A DNA stretch of 64,000 nt from Acanthacorydalis orientalis (Eukaryota > Arthropoda > Insecta > Megaloptera > Corydalidae), in NCBI GenBank assembly GCA_034766995.1, contig CM068317.1, positions 19,136,654 to 19,200,653 of the forward strand, read 5' to 3'. Both the position numbers and the translations under genes were made by a program. Each line of letters opens with the position of its first letter. Position 1 is the stretch's first letter. Positions 34,422-46,127 of the stretch are shown piece after piece. The notes under the pieces are model-generated. The model searched no databases and had not been told where the DNA came from. It saw only the letters and a program-made list of their open reading frames with translations.

Positions 34422-34562
34422 CCTCTGTCTAGTTGCACCAGTAGCGGATGCTACGCAGCGAGAGTAAATGTGAAGCTATGTATAAACATTATGTCAGTAC
34501 GTTTAAAACTGTTTAAGCAGAGAGGATTAACTGAAAACAATGTACATTGTAAAATACGTTGA

Positions 34563-35852
34563 AGCTTTGAGAAAGTTAAGTAGAAGTATTTATCGATTTT
34601 GGTGTCATTGGAAGAAAACTATGGCTTCTTATGATAGTTAGAGATCACACATGTCGATAAACACTTTGACAGCGGAAAAATTAATGTACTCTTACATCCT
34701 TTCTACAACTTAGATCTAGCATTGGTTGGATTATACTTATTAATCAGTATTAACACGTAATTGCAAGGGAAGGGGTTTTAATTTCGGTGACAAAGTTCAG
34801 ATTACTATGAAGAATTGGTTAGAAGAACAATCACACGTGGAAGAGGAATACAAAAACTGTTTTTAAGTCGGTAGAAATGTGTTAGGAGAAATGATAATTC
34901 CGTTAAAAAATAAACACACTATTTTTGAATACTATGTTGTAGGATTTCAATATCTCAAATCATTTAAGAGTGATAAATCCCATATAAAACTTTTCAGCTG
35001 TCCCTCTTAGAATAATTATAGCATTTTCTTTTGTTAACTTTGGATACATTTTTTGAAAAGCATTGTCATAAATATACTAAAATAGTTTGTATTATTTTCT
35101 AACAGCATTCCGTTGAATTATTTATCAAAAACAACTAAAAATTTTCACGATCAGCGTTGTTTTTTTATTTTTTTTTAGAGTTAATAGTATTAGTTTTTAA
35201 AACTAAAGCTATTAATTCTCAAAAAGTCATTTAATTTGTTTGGAATTTACTTTAAAACTCACTTGACGACACTGAATTAATCATTCAAATCAATTGACTC
35301 AATTGAATTGGACAATTAAATGGAGTATCGTCAACACAGTTTAATAATAATTTCAAATAATATTCATCATGTCACGATATTAAATACTATTTCTTACCTT
35401 TAGTAAAAAAAAATATTATCTTATTTTATGTATCTGGAAAAAATGCTGATTATATTTATATATAATAAGCAACTTTTTGAAGGAAAAATATTGCGGTTAA
35501 CATGAAAACCAAAAACAAAACACAAAGGTTAACGTTATATTATACTTTACTTAAGTATCATTAGATAATAAATAGTTAAAGATGTTAAGGTTTTGTTTAA
35601 AAATATTGATCGATTTTTTTTATTCAATGTGAAACATGTTTTAAAGCAATGTTTTAATATTTTTAGCGAATATAAAAAAACATACAAGGTTTTTCAATTA
35701 AAGTCATTGTCAATGCTAGTAGGTCAACTGACTGCGTATTATTTGAAATATTAATCTTTATTATATGCTCTGCGTATATTTCGATATTGATTTGAATGTT
35801 TCAGATTAATGTTTTTATATTTTTGTTTCATAAATTTTACACATAAACGAGT

Positions 35853-35857
<5 letters not shown>
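34563..35857. other. AT-rich stretch, no gene seen
   Basis: Nothing recognisable. Confidence 0.5.

Positions 35858-35910
<53 letters not shown>
35858..35910. repeat. (TA)n microsatellite
   Basis: A pure TA tract. Confidence 0.9.
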
Positions 35911-35912
<2 letters not shown>

Positions 35913-37689
35913 AAAGTAAAAAATAATTTTTCAAATATAAATGTTAAATTATTGAAATGGAAAAATATATTCATAATATGTATATAATACACGTGGGTGT
36001 GATACAATTATGAAAATATCAAAGTTCAAGTAAAATGAAATTTTCCGGAGATTGTTTCTACTGAAATGTATTGTATGTAGTAATATTAAAGCTGAAGAGC
36101 CTGCTAGTAAGCGTACAGTATGAGCTGATGATTAATGAATTCACGAATTTGAATCCCGGGCTTGTGTTCACCTTTCACTAAAGAAACGATCATCTATATA
36201 GGTTTGACCTTTGTTATTACAATATTAAAAAAAATATTTATGAAAAATATTTCTATTTTTTTTATACTTTCCAGAAAATTAAATGCAAGTAACTTGATTT
36301 ATTAATATTATATTTCAGGTAATATTTTTTTTTGTATAAAAGTGATAAGTTTTTCACAAAATTCATTAGGCATACTTTTTTATTTTTTTTTATATATTTG
36401 TTTGTTAAAAATAGTATCATATAAACTTTTTTTCATGCTGTCATTTTATCGTCGAGGTTTTTGCACTACGACTGTTTCAAAGGCAAGCATTATTAGGTAT
36501 TTTTAAATATGCTGTTTAATTCTTTTAATATGTAGTGTCTACTTTATTACACACGAATCATTCTGGTCCTGAAAGCGTATTCAATTCACATAGTCAGACC
36601 GGGATTATAAAAAAATACAGATTTAACTGAAATGCTATCGTTTCTTTCCATAGATTGTTTTATAGTACAAATATTTTTTAATTAGTTAAATAATTTCCAC
36701 TGTTATTTATTACAACACTAGTTTTGATCTCTGTGAAATTTTTAAATTTTATCAGAATGACTGTTTTTCTCAAAAGAAGTGTTTTTATTACTATTAAGAC
36801 GTTGTTAAGAAATGTCAATGAATCTAATACGATGGTATACGATAAGTATTGCGATTGATTCAAATATTTCCAACCAAGTTACCAAGAACGATCTTTTGTA
36901 AATCATCTTTGATATATGCGTTCTGTAACAGTATTTTCTCCAAACACATTTGACCGAATTTGAGTAAAAAATACTTGAACTAGCATCATAAAACTTTACT
37001 TATAAAAAAATGTTCTAAATTAAAATTCTCCTCCTCGAAAAAAATCTCTCTCTCTCTTTATATATATTTATATATAAAGACAAAATTATGTATTGTTCCC
37101 AATTGAGCTCAAAATTAAATTTTATTTTATGTTTTATCCATAAAGCTGAATAAAACTCAATAAATCGATTTATTAATAGAGAACATATGTTTTTTATTTT
37201 TGAATATATCTATATTCGTCGACAATTCAAACTATTTATATTATTCTATTTGTTTTACTAAATTTAATTTTACAATAGTATGGTTATTTTCAACATGTGT
37301 GTCGACATTACATTTTATTATTTTTGATATAGGCTACGTGCTCTATTGCGCTTATAACATTTCTCCTATTCAGTTTAGCAGCAGAAAGGAAAATGAGAAC
37401 TCTGGAATGTGTTGAAAAGCAATATGCACATTTACGTAATATTGTTGCATATTTACTTTGAGTCTTGATCAAAAGCAATATTATTTGTGCCAAACAGGAT
37501 TTATACGCTGTCCGGAGACAATACTTTTCATTCAAATGCAATTTTATAAATAAATATAAAATATTCAAACTCATTGCAAGTAGAGAAGAATAACGTTTCC
37601 GTAGTTATTTTTCACAAAACATTTATAACGATATTTCGAGATTCACATTTTTTGAAAATATGTTTTACTTAAGAAAAAAATGCTTAAAT

Positions 37690-37701
<12 letters not shown>
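35911..37701. other. AT-rich stretch, no gene seen
   Basis: Short open frames (for example 37200-37415 and 37308-37574) have no recognisable motif. A tRNA-like word near 36150 was rejected. Confidence 0.5.

Positions 37702-37756
<55 letters not shown>
37702..37756. repeat. (TA)n microsatellite
   Basis: The left flank of family A copy 4. Confidence 0.9.
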
Positions 37757-37760
<4 letters not shown>

Positions 37761-38145
37761 GTTCATAGGAAAATAATTTCGATTTTTGTTCTTTGAATCC
37801 TAAGTTTAATTTTTTTCAGTGAAAGTATCATTCCATCATGTTCATGTTAATAATATTTTAAAGTGCACTTTTCTGTATGTATTTTGATCACATTGACTTT
37901 GGTTTTATTATTCATTTTGTTTCAAATGGGGCTATTAAATTAAAAATGGAAAAGAAACAAATAAGAGCCAATTTTTGGTGCGGGTTCAAAACGAGTGGAA
38001 AAGCAGCAAAAACTGCTCGTAAACTGAAGGATGCTTTTGGTGTGGATACTGTTAAGGTGCAATGGCGATTCTAAAAATTTATTGTTGGGGATGAGAGTCT
38101 TGGAGATGAAGATGGTCGCGAGCGTCCTTCTGCAGTACATATTAA
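37757..38145 (+). mobile_element. mariner family A, 5' fragment (copy 4)
   Basis: It starts with the tip TTAGGTTCATAGGAAAATAA next to a TA tract, then an untranslated leader like the other copies, then MEKKQIRANFWCGFKTSGKA and ARKLKDAFGVDTVK (first helix-turn-helix) and a shifted LEDEDGRERP block. Similarity ends at about 38145, before the second helix-turn-helix, and no 3' tip follows. It is therefore truncated further than copies 1-3, and cannot show whether its parent was full length or already deleted. Confidence 0.75.
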
Positions 38146-38374
38146 CCGATGTTAATTGTCTACAAAGTTGACGTATTTGTCAATTACGAATTTTAGATAC
38201 TTTGTATGAGATTTGATATCCAAAGTATTCTTAACCGAGTTATATGTATCGAAATGATTTCATTAGAAGTGGTTGCTTAAAAAAGAAATAATATTTGTAA
38301 AAAAAGTAATTTGCAGTAGGCATAGGTACATAAATAATTATAGAATATTTATTTATCTGTCTAAACCAGGGGAC

Positions 38375-38468
38375 TTTGCCTCCTACTCGCTACCCTCGCT
38401 GACCCACAGGGGGCTCCGCCGACGCTCACTTCATTGGCACCTCCGACTCGCTTTGCTCGTATCGCATA
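38375..38468 (+). repeat. GC-box of composite repeat, copy 2
   Basis: CAGGGGGCTCCGCCGACGCT ... GGCACCTCCGACTCGCTTTG aligns with the GC-box at 14246-14316. It is followed by a short TA-rich run and TTAGTATG unit 4. Confidence 0.65.
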
Positions 38469-38511
38469 TATTAGCTCAATATTGTAATATATATATATAT
38501 GTATGTGTGTG

Positions 38512-38569
38512 TTAGTATGTTCATATAATCATTCTCAATACATATATTGCAACGTAGTTTTTTTATAAT
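38512..38569 (+). repeat. TTAGTATG unit 4
   Basis: TTAGTATGTTCATATAATCA ... ATATATTGCAACGTAGTTT, matching units 1-3. A TA tract and then a mariner follow. Confidence 0.8.
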
Positions 38570-38585
38570 ATATATATATATATAT

Positions 38586-39868
38586 TGGGTGTTGGAATTA
38601 ATTCGTAGCGTTTTCTTTATGAAAATAGATCGTTTATTTTAAATGAAAATGAAAAAAACGTATCATTCAAAGTATTGTCCATCGTTAGCCACTACTTTTT
38701 CCCATCTTTCGGGCAGGAGACGAATACCACGTTGGATGAACGACTCGTCTTTAGATACAATCCACGAATCGACCCATTTTTTGCAATCTTCATAAGAAGT
38801 GAGCTTCTTCCCAGACAGGCCATGACTCATCGATCGAAACAAGTGGTAATCAGAAGGAACAATATCTGGAGAATACGGCGGGTGAGGTAGGATTTCCCAT
38901 TTGAGCGTTTCCAAGTATGTTTTGACCTGTTTTGCGACATGCGGACGAGCATTGTCGTGCTGCAAAATCACTTTGTCGTGTCATTCAAAGTATTCCGGCT
39001 GTTTTTCCTTCAATGCACGACTCAAGCGCATCAATTGTAGTCGATAGGGATCCCCAGTGATGGTTTCATTCGGTTTGAGTAGCTCATAGTAAATCACACC
39101 TTTATGTTCCCACCAAATACAGAGCATGAGCTTGGATCCATGGATATTTGGCTTCGTCGCTGGTGTTGATGGTTGGCCGGGGCTTAACCCATGACTTTCT
39201 GCGCTTGGGATTGTCGTAATTGATCCACTTTTCATCACCCGTGACAATTCGATGCAAAAATCTCTTCCTTTTCTCCTGTTGAAGCAGCAGTTCACAGGTA
39301 GAAAAACGCCTTTCCACGTCCCTCGGTTTCAATTCGTATCGGACCTGATTTCCTTGCTTTTGGATCATTCCCATGGCTTTAAGGCGTTTTCCTACCGTCT
39401 ACAAGCCAACTCCCAACAATTCAGACAATTCTTGAAGTGTTTGACATGGGTCTTCATTAAGCAATGCCTCTAATTCTTCATCGTCGAACTTTTTCGGCTG
39501 TCCAGGTCGTTCCTTGTCTTCCAAGTTGAAATCACCACTTTTAAAACGTGCAAACCACTTCCGACACGTTTTCTCAGCTAGATCATGGTCACCATAAACT
39601 TCCACTGAAATACGATGACTTTCGTTAGCACTTTTTTTCATGTTAAAGTAATGAAGTAAAACTCCCCGCAAAAACAATTTATCCGGCACGAAATTCGACA
39701 TATTCGATAAAGTACAAAGTGTTGTTATTTACGCTTCAACCAAATGACATATACTGAAACTGACGCCTAAGGACAGCTGTTTTACGGGGAATATTTGGTT
39801 AAAGGGAACAATAGAAGAATGTATTACCTACGCCATCTCTTGTAAAACGCTACGAATTAATTTCAACA

Positions 39869-39870
<2 letters not shown>
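38586..39870 (-). mobile_element. mauritiana-type (Mos1-like) mariner, nearly intact
   Basis: The ends GGTGTTGGAATTAATTCGTA (38589 on) and (reverse complement) GGTGTTGAAATTAATTCGTA differ at one base in 20. (TA)n lies on both sides. About 1285 bp, as in Mos1. It holds a transposase gene at 39701-38663 with two stops and one frameshift. It is inserted in the TA spacer of a composite repeat, between TTAGTATG units 4 and 5. Confidence 0.92.
38663..39701 (-). pseudogene. mariner transposase (mauritiana subfamily), three lesions
   Basis: The span corresponds to about 346 codons, the length of Mos1. It starts MSNFVPDKLFLRGVLLHYFN. The first HTH runs to LAEKTCRKWFARFKSGDFNL, and the second (LQELSELLGVGL) is interrupted by TAG at about 39401. 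It continues TVGKRLKAMG, then RFLHRIVTGDEKWINYDNP (first catalytic Asp). A one-base shift falls near 39190 in the SWV-PGQPST region, after which KLMLCIWWEHKGVIYYELL follows. A TGA after QPEYFE (38981), a likely CGA-to-TGA change, precedes [15 protein letters not shown] (second Asp) and PYSPDIVPSDYHLF (third Asp). I count 34 residues between them: DD34D. It ends NDGQYFE at 38663. Confidence 0.92.

Positions 39871-39923
<53 letters not shown>
39871..39923. repeat. (TA)n microsatellite
   Basis: The right flank of the Mos1-like mariner. Confidence 0.9.
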
Positions 39924-39926
<3 letters not shown>

Positions 39927-39989
39927 GGTCTGCATAATTACTCTCGCAATTATATTGCAGCGTATAAAAGGCACATTTCATTGTAGTTG
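39924..39989 (+). repeat. TTAGTATG unit 5 (diverged)
   Basis: GTAGGTCTGCATAATTACTC ... CGCAATTATATTGCAGCGTA is a diverged unit; the head is altered but CTCGCAA and TTGCA-CGTA are kept. Confidence 0.6.
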
Positions 39990-40144
39990 CTATGATACTA
40001 ATATCATAATTACTGGTGAAAATTTCGTGTAACTTCGGATGACATCGCTACTAATAATTTAATATATAATCTCTACAAATTTATTTTTATTTGTTTGTCC
40101 ATTTTTTCAAAAACTACAAAATATTTTTTTATATATAGATAGAC
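39990..40144 (+). repeat. conserved tail of composite repeat, copy 2
   Basis: Contains GCACATTT, AATTTAATATATAATCTCTA, GTCCATTTTTTCAAAA and TTTTTTTATATATAGATAG in the same order as 15071-15226. Confidence 0.65.
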
Positions 40145-41932
40145 AAAGAAAATATTAGTTTTTTTTTTAAATATAGTGATGTATTAATGTTTGCTTAGTC
40201 CTTAAATCGATACTATAAATATTATATATGAAATTAACTTCCAGTGCATAAAAAGACTGGAAATGTTAAAATACATTTGTTATAAAGATAGGTCTTGGGG
40301 AGTTTGGCTCGTTAGGGTTACAAATTATTTTTCTATGTAAATGAAATAAGATTAGGTTCGTAATTTTATATCAATCATTTCTTTTTTAGAACCTTACATC
40401 ATAAATACTCACTTTCCCAAAATATCTCGCGCCCACCACGTTATTCATAAAATCATTATAGATCATAGTTTATAATTGATGTGTTATATTCTGAAACTAA
40501 ATATTTTGTAACGTTTTAAAGTTTTTCATTTTAATTATTTCCTGGTATTAAAATGAATAATCTTTAATTAAAAATTAGATTTATTAATACCAGTGAATTT
40601 ATAAAAAATTCAGATGCTCTCTCGAAAACTAAATTGATTATTTTCTTTTTAATTATATTTTTGGCACTTAATTTTTTATTCATTTCAACTCTAGATTGGT
40701 ATATTGAATCAGGCAATCCATTTTTAACCAATGTTTAAATAGAACACTTGCTTAGTCATAATTTTAAAAAAGAACCATTAACGAATTATGGTTTAAAATG
40801 TTTCTATATTTTGTTTATTATCAGTTCCTTGATTTTATATTTTTAGTTTTTTGAAATTAAATATTATTGCACATTATTAATGTGTGTTAATTTTAGAAAC
40901 ATTTTTTGACATATGACGCTAATTTTTTTAATATTTCTAGTGAATAAATCCGTGTTTTACTAACAATATATTTTTTTATATTAAACATATATTCAAAATT
41001 ACGAAAAACACTATAAAACCTAATGTGGAAATTTAATTGTCCTTGTTGCTAATTGTATGTGAATTGTTTACATTTTCATAATATTTTTTTCTCTTTTTTT
41101 TAGTCGTGGTATACAGTAATAAAAAAATCGTAGCAAACATGTCAATTGAATAAATAATTAAATAGTGTCTGTGAATAACATTTAAAAACAAAATATTTGT
41201 TTTTATGCGTACCTAATTAAAATACAAAAATATGCATTCTATATGGAATGTATTGAATGCAGACAGAATTTATTTATTATAGAACTACTTCGTTCCGATC
41301 AAAATAGACACTACTAAATTTATACTTGCAGACTTGTCTGCATTACCCGTAGTTTATAGCGTCCAACGATCTTTGAGCTAAATTAGGACAGTTAGAAATT
41401 CCGACGCGTTGAGTAATATATATCTATGGTTGATTCATATAAAGTGTTTCATATTTTTATTAGTAATATGTATTTTAGTTTAGTAATAATATTTTGAATA
41501 CCATGATGCATCGGTTGAAAGATCGTATACAGATTTAGATTAAGAAAAATATTTCTATTACTGAATTTTTAGAAGACACTTGAGACTTCTAAGAAATGTT
41601 AGAATAAACAGTGTATATATTAATAAGTATGACATTAAATATTATAGTTTATGACAGAAAGATGATAATCCTCATTTTCAAAAAAACTTAATCATTTTAA
41701 AAATTATAAATAGCAGCAGTGATATTTTTTATTACTGATTTTTTAGTCTGCTCGGGTTAGGTTTATTTAAATTACTAATTTTTGATTTGAAAAATATATG
41801 GGCATAAAAGTAATTTGTTTTATGATAAGTAATTATATTTATTTAAACATAGTAATTTACATTTACAAGATCTATTTATTTTTAAAAAAATGCTACATTA
41901 ATAAAAAATCTCAAGTAAAGAAATGAACAAAT
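40145..41932. other. AT-rich stretch, no gene seen
   Basis: Nothing recognisable apart from a slightly GC-richer 41330-41410. Confidence 0.5.
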
Positions 41933-41936
41933 TTAA

Positions 41937-42514
41937 CCCGTATTACTCCAACCGGCAATAATGCTGCCAGAATATTTGCGTTTTATCAGTTTTTGTTTAT
42001 TTCGCTGTTAGCCAACGTAGATCATAGATTGTTTCTCTGAAAACATCTGAAGTCATTTTTGAGTAGTTTATTCAATTTTTATAATTTATTTTTTTTTCTG
42101 ATATATAATAGCAGTTCAAAGTAATAGCAGTGATGAGGATAGTAGCAGTAGCCAATTTTTGTCCAATATCATACAAAAGAAGTATATAAAAAATGAATTG
42201 CATTTAACAATCAAAAATAATATAATAATGACATAAATAGTTCTTATGTTTTGTTTTTTTTTTAAGCAAATCTCATTGAAAGATCAATTTGAAACCAACA
42301 AAACATTAAAAAAAGTTGTAAAAAATAGTAAAGTATAAATTTTTTATTTTACTTTAGGTATTTGTACTTACGCAACATTTATAAATATTCTTACTAATAA
42401 ACAACTACCTTATAAAAATTATGTAGCGTCCTTTCTTAGCACTTTCTTAAAATTCACAAAATTTGTTTGGAGTTGACTAACAAGTATGTTATAATACTCT
42501 TGAAGTGATAAGGG
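41937..42514. mobile_element. piggyBac-type non-autonomous element (TTAA-flanked)
   Basis: TTAA on both sides (41933-41936, 42515-42518). The ends CCCGTATTACTCCAA and (reverse complement) CCCTTATCACTTCAA match at 12 of 15. It is 578 bp. Around 42112-42165 the plus strand can read a Ser/Asp/Glu-rich peptide (SDEDSSSSQFLSN), like the acidic N-terminus of piggyBac transposases. No other domain survives. Confidence 0.7.
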
Positions 42515-42518
42515 TTAA

Positions 42519-43564
42519 ACTAGTATCGATTAAAAATCATTTGAATCAACCATTTATGACATAAAAATCAGTCATTGTACATTACTTATTAGTTGTCAAA
42601 TTTAAAAAAATACAATTATGATTTGCTTCTCAGTTCTTTATCATTCTGTGCTCAAATGTGGTTGTATTTTGTGATTGAAGTTATATGATCAATATTTTTT
42701 GAAGAAAATTTACAGTTCAATTACAAAAGATTTTATATACGTTCCAAAAAATGTAGATAAAAAATATATCTACTTAAATTCCTGAATTTGAAGTAAATCA
42801 AAATATAGTTTTGACACTGCAGTAGTTTTGACAGAAATTGAGATTCAGGGATGAATTTTTCACTCATCTTGCAGATCTCAAGTAAAAACAATTACAAAAA
42901 ATGTTCAATATTTAATTATTGATCATTTTTAATTGTTTTTTATTCATATTTTTATGGCCATGACATCTTAAGAGCTCTAAGATACAGAAAAATTTCAATT
43001 AGATGTAATAGATTTTTCTATACTTTAGCATTCTGAGGTTGATATCGTCATCGAAATGTCGATAAGCAGCAATTAAAAATGATTAATAACTTATTATTGG
43101 GTATTTTCAATTAGTAAAAAAATTGTGGTTGGTGGGTTGAGTGAAAACTATCCGTAAATTTGAAATCATGAATTAGGGTAATATTATGTGCTAACTTTCG
43201 CTCTAAGTATTTTTTTTTTAGAAAGTAATTGATAAAAATAATTAAATATGATGTAGATTTGATAAAAAAGGAACAAGAAGAGCAAATGGATATTTTTAAG
43301 ACATTAAAAACTTTTTTATTTGTATATCTATTAATAGTTTAAAGTGTGATTTAAACATGTAAATGTTTATATTTACATTATGATTGACGAAAATAACTTC
43401 TTATTTAATATTAATTAATGCGTGTCCTTCGAGTGAAAGTGAATGGTAATATATTACATGCAAATATCTGATTAATTAAAATTCAAAAAATGTGTATAAT
43501 AAGCTATACTATTTTTTTTTAAAAAAAAACCTTCAGACGACAAACATATACACTTGCTGTGTAT
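42519..43564. other. AT-rich stretch, no gene seen
   Basis: Nothing recognisable. Confidence 0.5.
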
Positions 43565-43566
43565 AC

Positions 43567-43618
<52 letters not shown>
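43565..43618. repeat. (TA)n microsatellite
   Basis: A TA tract. Confidence 0.9.
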
Positions 43619-43621
<3 letters not shown>

Positions 43622-44035
43622 ATATAACAAGAGAATATGATTTATTATATTAGTTTATAATCAAACATGTGATATTTTAAATATAACTATTTAAAGAAGA
43701 CATTTGAATTTTATTTATTGATTAAGGAATATTTTTGTTATTTCAACAATATATAGAGATAAAAAACATTGAAAAGTGCAGAAATTAAAATAATATTTTC
43801 TTGCAAGGTTAAGAGTAATTAATTACATTTATATATTTATGATATTTCCATTAAAATGCCAATAAGCAATCAAAATATACAATAAACAATTTTTGCAATT
43901 TTAAAATCGTGTGATTTTTGTTGTGTTACTTTATTTGTGAAAGTCAATTCAGTTACACTATCAAACTCTAATCGTAACATTCTTGATTGTTTAACATCAT
44001 TTTATTATTATATATTTATTAAAGATGTTGCTAAT
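43619..44035. other. AT-rich spacer, no gene seen
   Basis: Nothing recognisable. Confidence 0.5.
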
Positions 44036-44793
44036 AAAAAGACGGGTTGATAAGTTTTGTAATTTTTTATGATGTGGCGTCACAATGCATTTGGTAACGT
44101 CACGGATATTGTCGTTTTTCAAACTAGCATAGGCGAACTTTCAGCCAGGAAAGACTCGTTGTTCACGTTCTACAGATGTTTGAAGAGGGAATTGCACCAG
44201 TTGCCGCAAAAATGGAAAAAAACGAGCAGGGTTTTCTGCGTCGTTTCATCGCCGTGGATGAAACATAGATCCAACACTACAGACCTGAATCCAAGTAGCA
44301 GTCAAAGCAGTGGACAAAGACTGGTGAAATTGTGCCGAAGAAGGCGAAAATCGTTTTGTTGGTTGGGATTGTCAATATTACTGTCTTTTAAGATTATCTA
44401 GGAATCATCCTAACGAAGGGAAAAACGATAACAGGAGCCTATTATGCAACATTTTTGGACCGTTTAAAAGAAGAGCTGAAACGAAAAGGCCAAGATTGAC
44501 TTACAAAAAATACGATTTCATCAAGACAACGCGCCGTACTACAAATCGACCATCAATGGCAAAATTTCACGAATTAGGCTTCAAATTGATACCTCATCCA
44601 ATCTGTTCTCCACAATTGGCCGCTCGTGACTTCTTTCTCTCTCCAAACTTGAAAATTTGACTCGGTGGAAAGAAATTCTCATTGAATGAAGATGTCATCG
44701 TCGTCGTCAATGCGTATTTTGCAGAGTCGCTGGACCAAGTGCATATATAGTGTTAGTATAGCCCACAATGGAGACTATATTTAAGTGGTTCAG
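44036..44793 (+). mobile_element. mariner deletion derivative, family B copy 3 (3' end lost)
   Basis: It starts near GACGGGTTGATAAGT, a diverged family B tip. The leader (TTCAAACTAGCATAGGCGAA ... CAGATGTTTGAAGAGGG) joins directly to GCAAAAATGG...GTTTTCTGCGTCGTTTCATC, the codons just before the first catalytic Asp (GTGGATGAAACATAG). This is the same join as in copies 1 and 2. Later blocks in broken frames: GPKLVKLCRRRR-like, LDRLKEELKRK, HQDNAPYYKST (about 44520) and FFLSPNLK. It stops at GGAGACTATATTTAAG, without its 3' tip, where a family A piece begins. Confidence 0.8.
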
Positions 44794-45146
44794 AACTGTT
44801 GAATTATTAACGCCTAACTTTTGTGCAAGCTCTCGGATTGTTGTACGTGGTTCTGATTAAACTAACGCCTTCAGTTGGTCGTTATGAACTGAAAAATATT
44901 GCTTGCGACTTCCTTCATTTTCAAAGCTCTCGTCCCCAGCACAAAATTTTTGAAATCACTTTTGCATCATAACCCAATTTGAAGCAAGATTAATTATAAA
45001 ACCAAAGTCGATGTTACCAAAATACAGACCGAAAAATGCACTTTAAAATGATATTAATATGAACACGGTGAAATGACACTTTCATTGAAAAAATTAAGGT
45101 TGGAATTCAGAAAACAAAAATTTCAATTATTTTCCTACCAACCTAA
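44794..45146 (-). mobile_element. mariner family A fragment (copy 5) fused to family B
   Basis: It reads on the minus strand from the tip TTAGGTTGGTAGGAAAATAA at 45146 through the family A leader (AATTTTTTCAATGAAAGTG), a partly deleted HTH region (the MEKK start is gone), ALKMKEVA..., VHNDQLKALV, QPRTTIREL and AQKLGVNNSTVLNHLK at the low end. It ends exactly at the HLK codons, where family A copies 1-3 have their internal junction, but here family B sequence follows instead of the family A 3' end. TA lies outside its tip. Confidence 0.8.
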
Positions 45147-45297
45147 TATATTACGCTTTTAGACCTTTTTTAATCATCTTTATTTTAAACGGATTTGATT
45201 TGCTGGTTAAGGGTTAGACGTTAGTGAATTAATAAAACAAATCAATAAACGTCATATAAAGCAAGGGTTAAAAATATTTTTCTCTTATATTGGCTTT

Positions 45298-45320
45298 ATA
45301 TATACATGTGTATATACGAG

Positions 45321-45377
<57 letters not shown>

Positions 45378-45402
45378 GTATGTATATATATATATGTATA
45401 TG

Positions 45403-45483
<81 letters not shown>

Positions 45484-45519
45484 GTATGTATATATATATA
45501 TGTATGTATGTATATATAC
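45298..45519. repeat. (TA)n / TATG array
   Basis: About 220 bp of TA with TGTA interruptions. Overlapping Ile-Tyr frames here are artefacts. Confidence 0.93.
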
Positions 45520-46119
45520 CGTTTGTATAATTTTTTATGGCAAGCTATAAATTTAAAAGTATATTTTCTGTATAGAAAACAAAGATTTATTAAATAATTT
45601 TAAAATGTTAGCTGGATAGCGAGTAGATAAAGAAACAAACTGGAAATGTACGACTTTTTTCTGCTGTTTGGATACTGTACTTATGTACGGACACAATTGC
45701 ATATAGAAAACACTACTTTACTTTTATCTTCATACGATTTATAACTCAATATTAACATGAAAAAGGGAAAAATGCAACTCAGCAAATCAAAAAGTGTAAA
45801 TATTGTTACTTTTTGCACGTATAAATCCTTTTTTGACATAAATATACAGTGCTTTTTTATTTCTTTTCTATTTATAGTTTATATATATTGATCAAGAAAA
45901 GTTCAGTATATATTGAAAAAGAAAAGAAATTTAGGGTCAATACTTACTCGTATATAAAATATTTTCTATTGTCTTATACAAATATGTCTTATACATATAT
46001 TGTTAAATCAAAAACATATTTTGATTTAGTTATTGATTCATTATGAGTTTATTACTAATTGTGAAAATCAACTTAATACATATAAGTGTTTTTTTTAATG
46101 ATATTATCGATTTACATTT
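45520..46119. other. AT-rich stretch, no gene seen
   Basis: Nothing recognisable. Confidence 0.5.
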
Positions 46120-46127
46120 GTATAAAC

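Noticed and set aside
36090..36180. tRNA-like or SINE-like B-box (TTTGAATCCC)
   Set aside because: The bases on the two sides of the loop do not pair into a T-arm, no good A-box lies at the right distance, and no second copy was seen.
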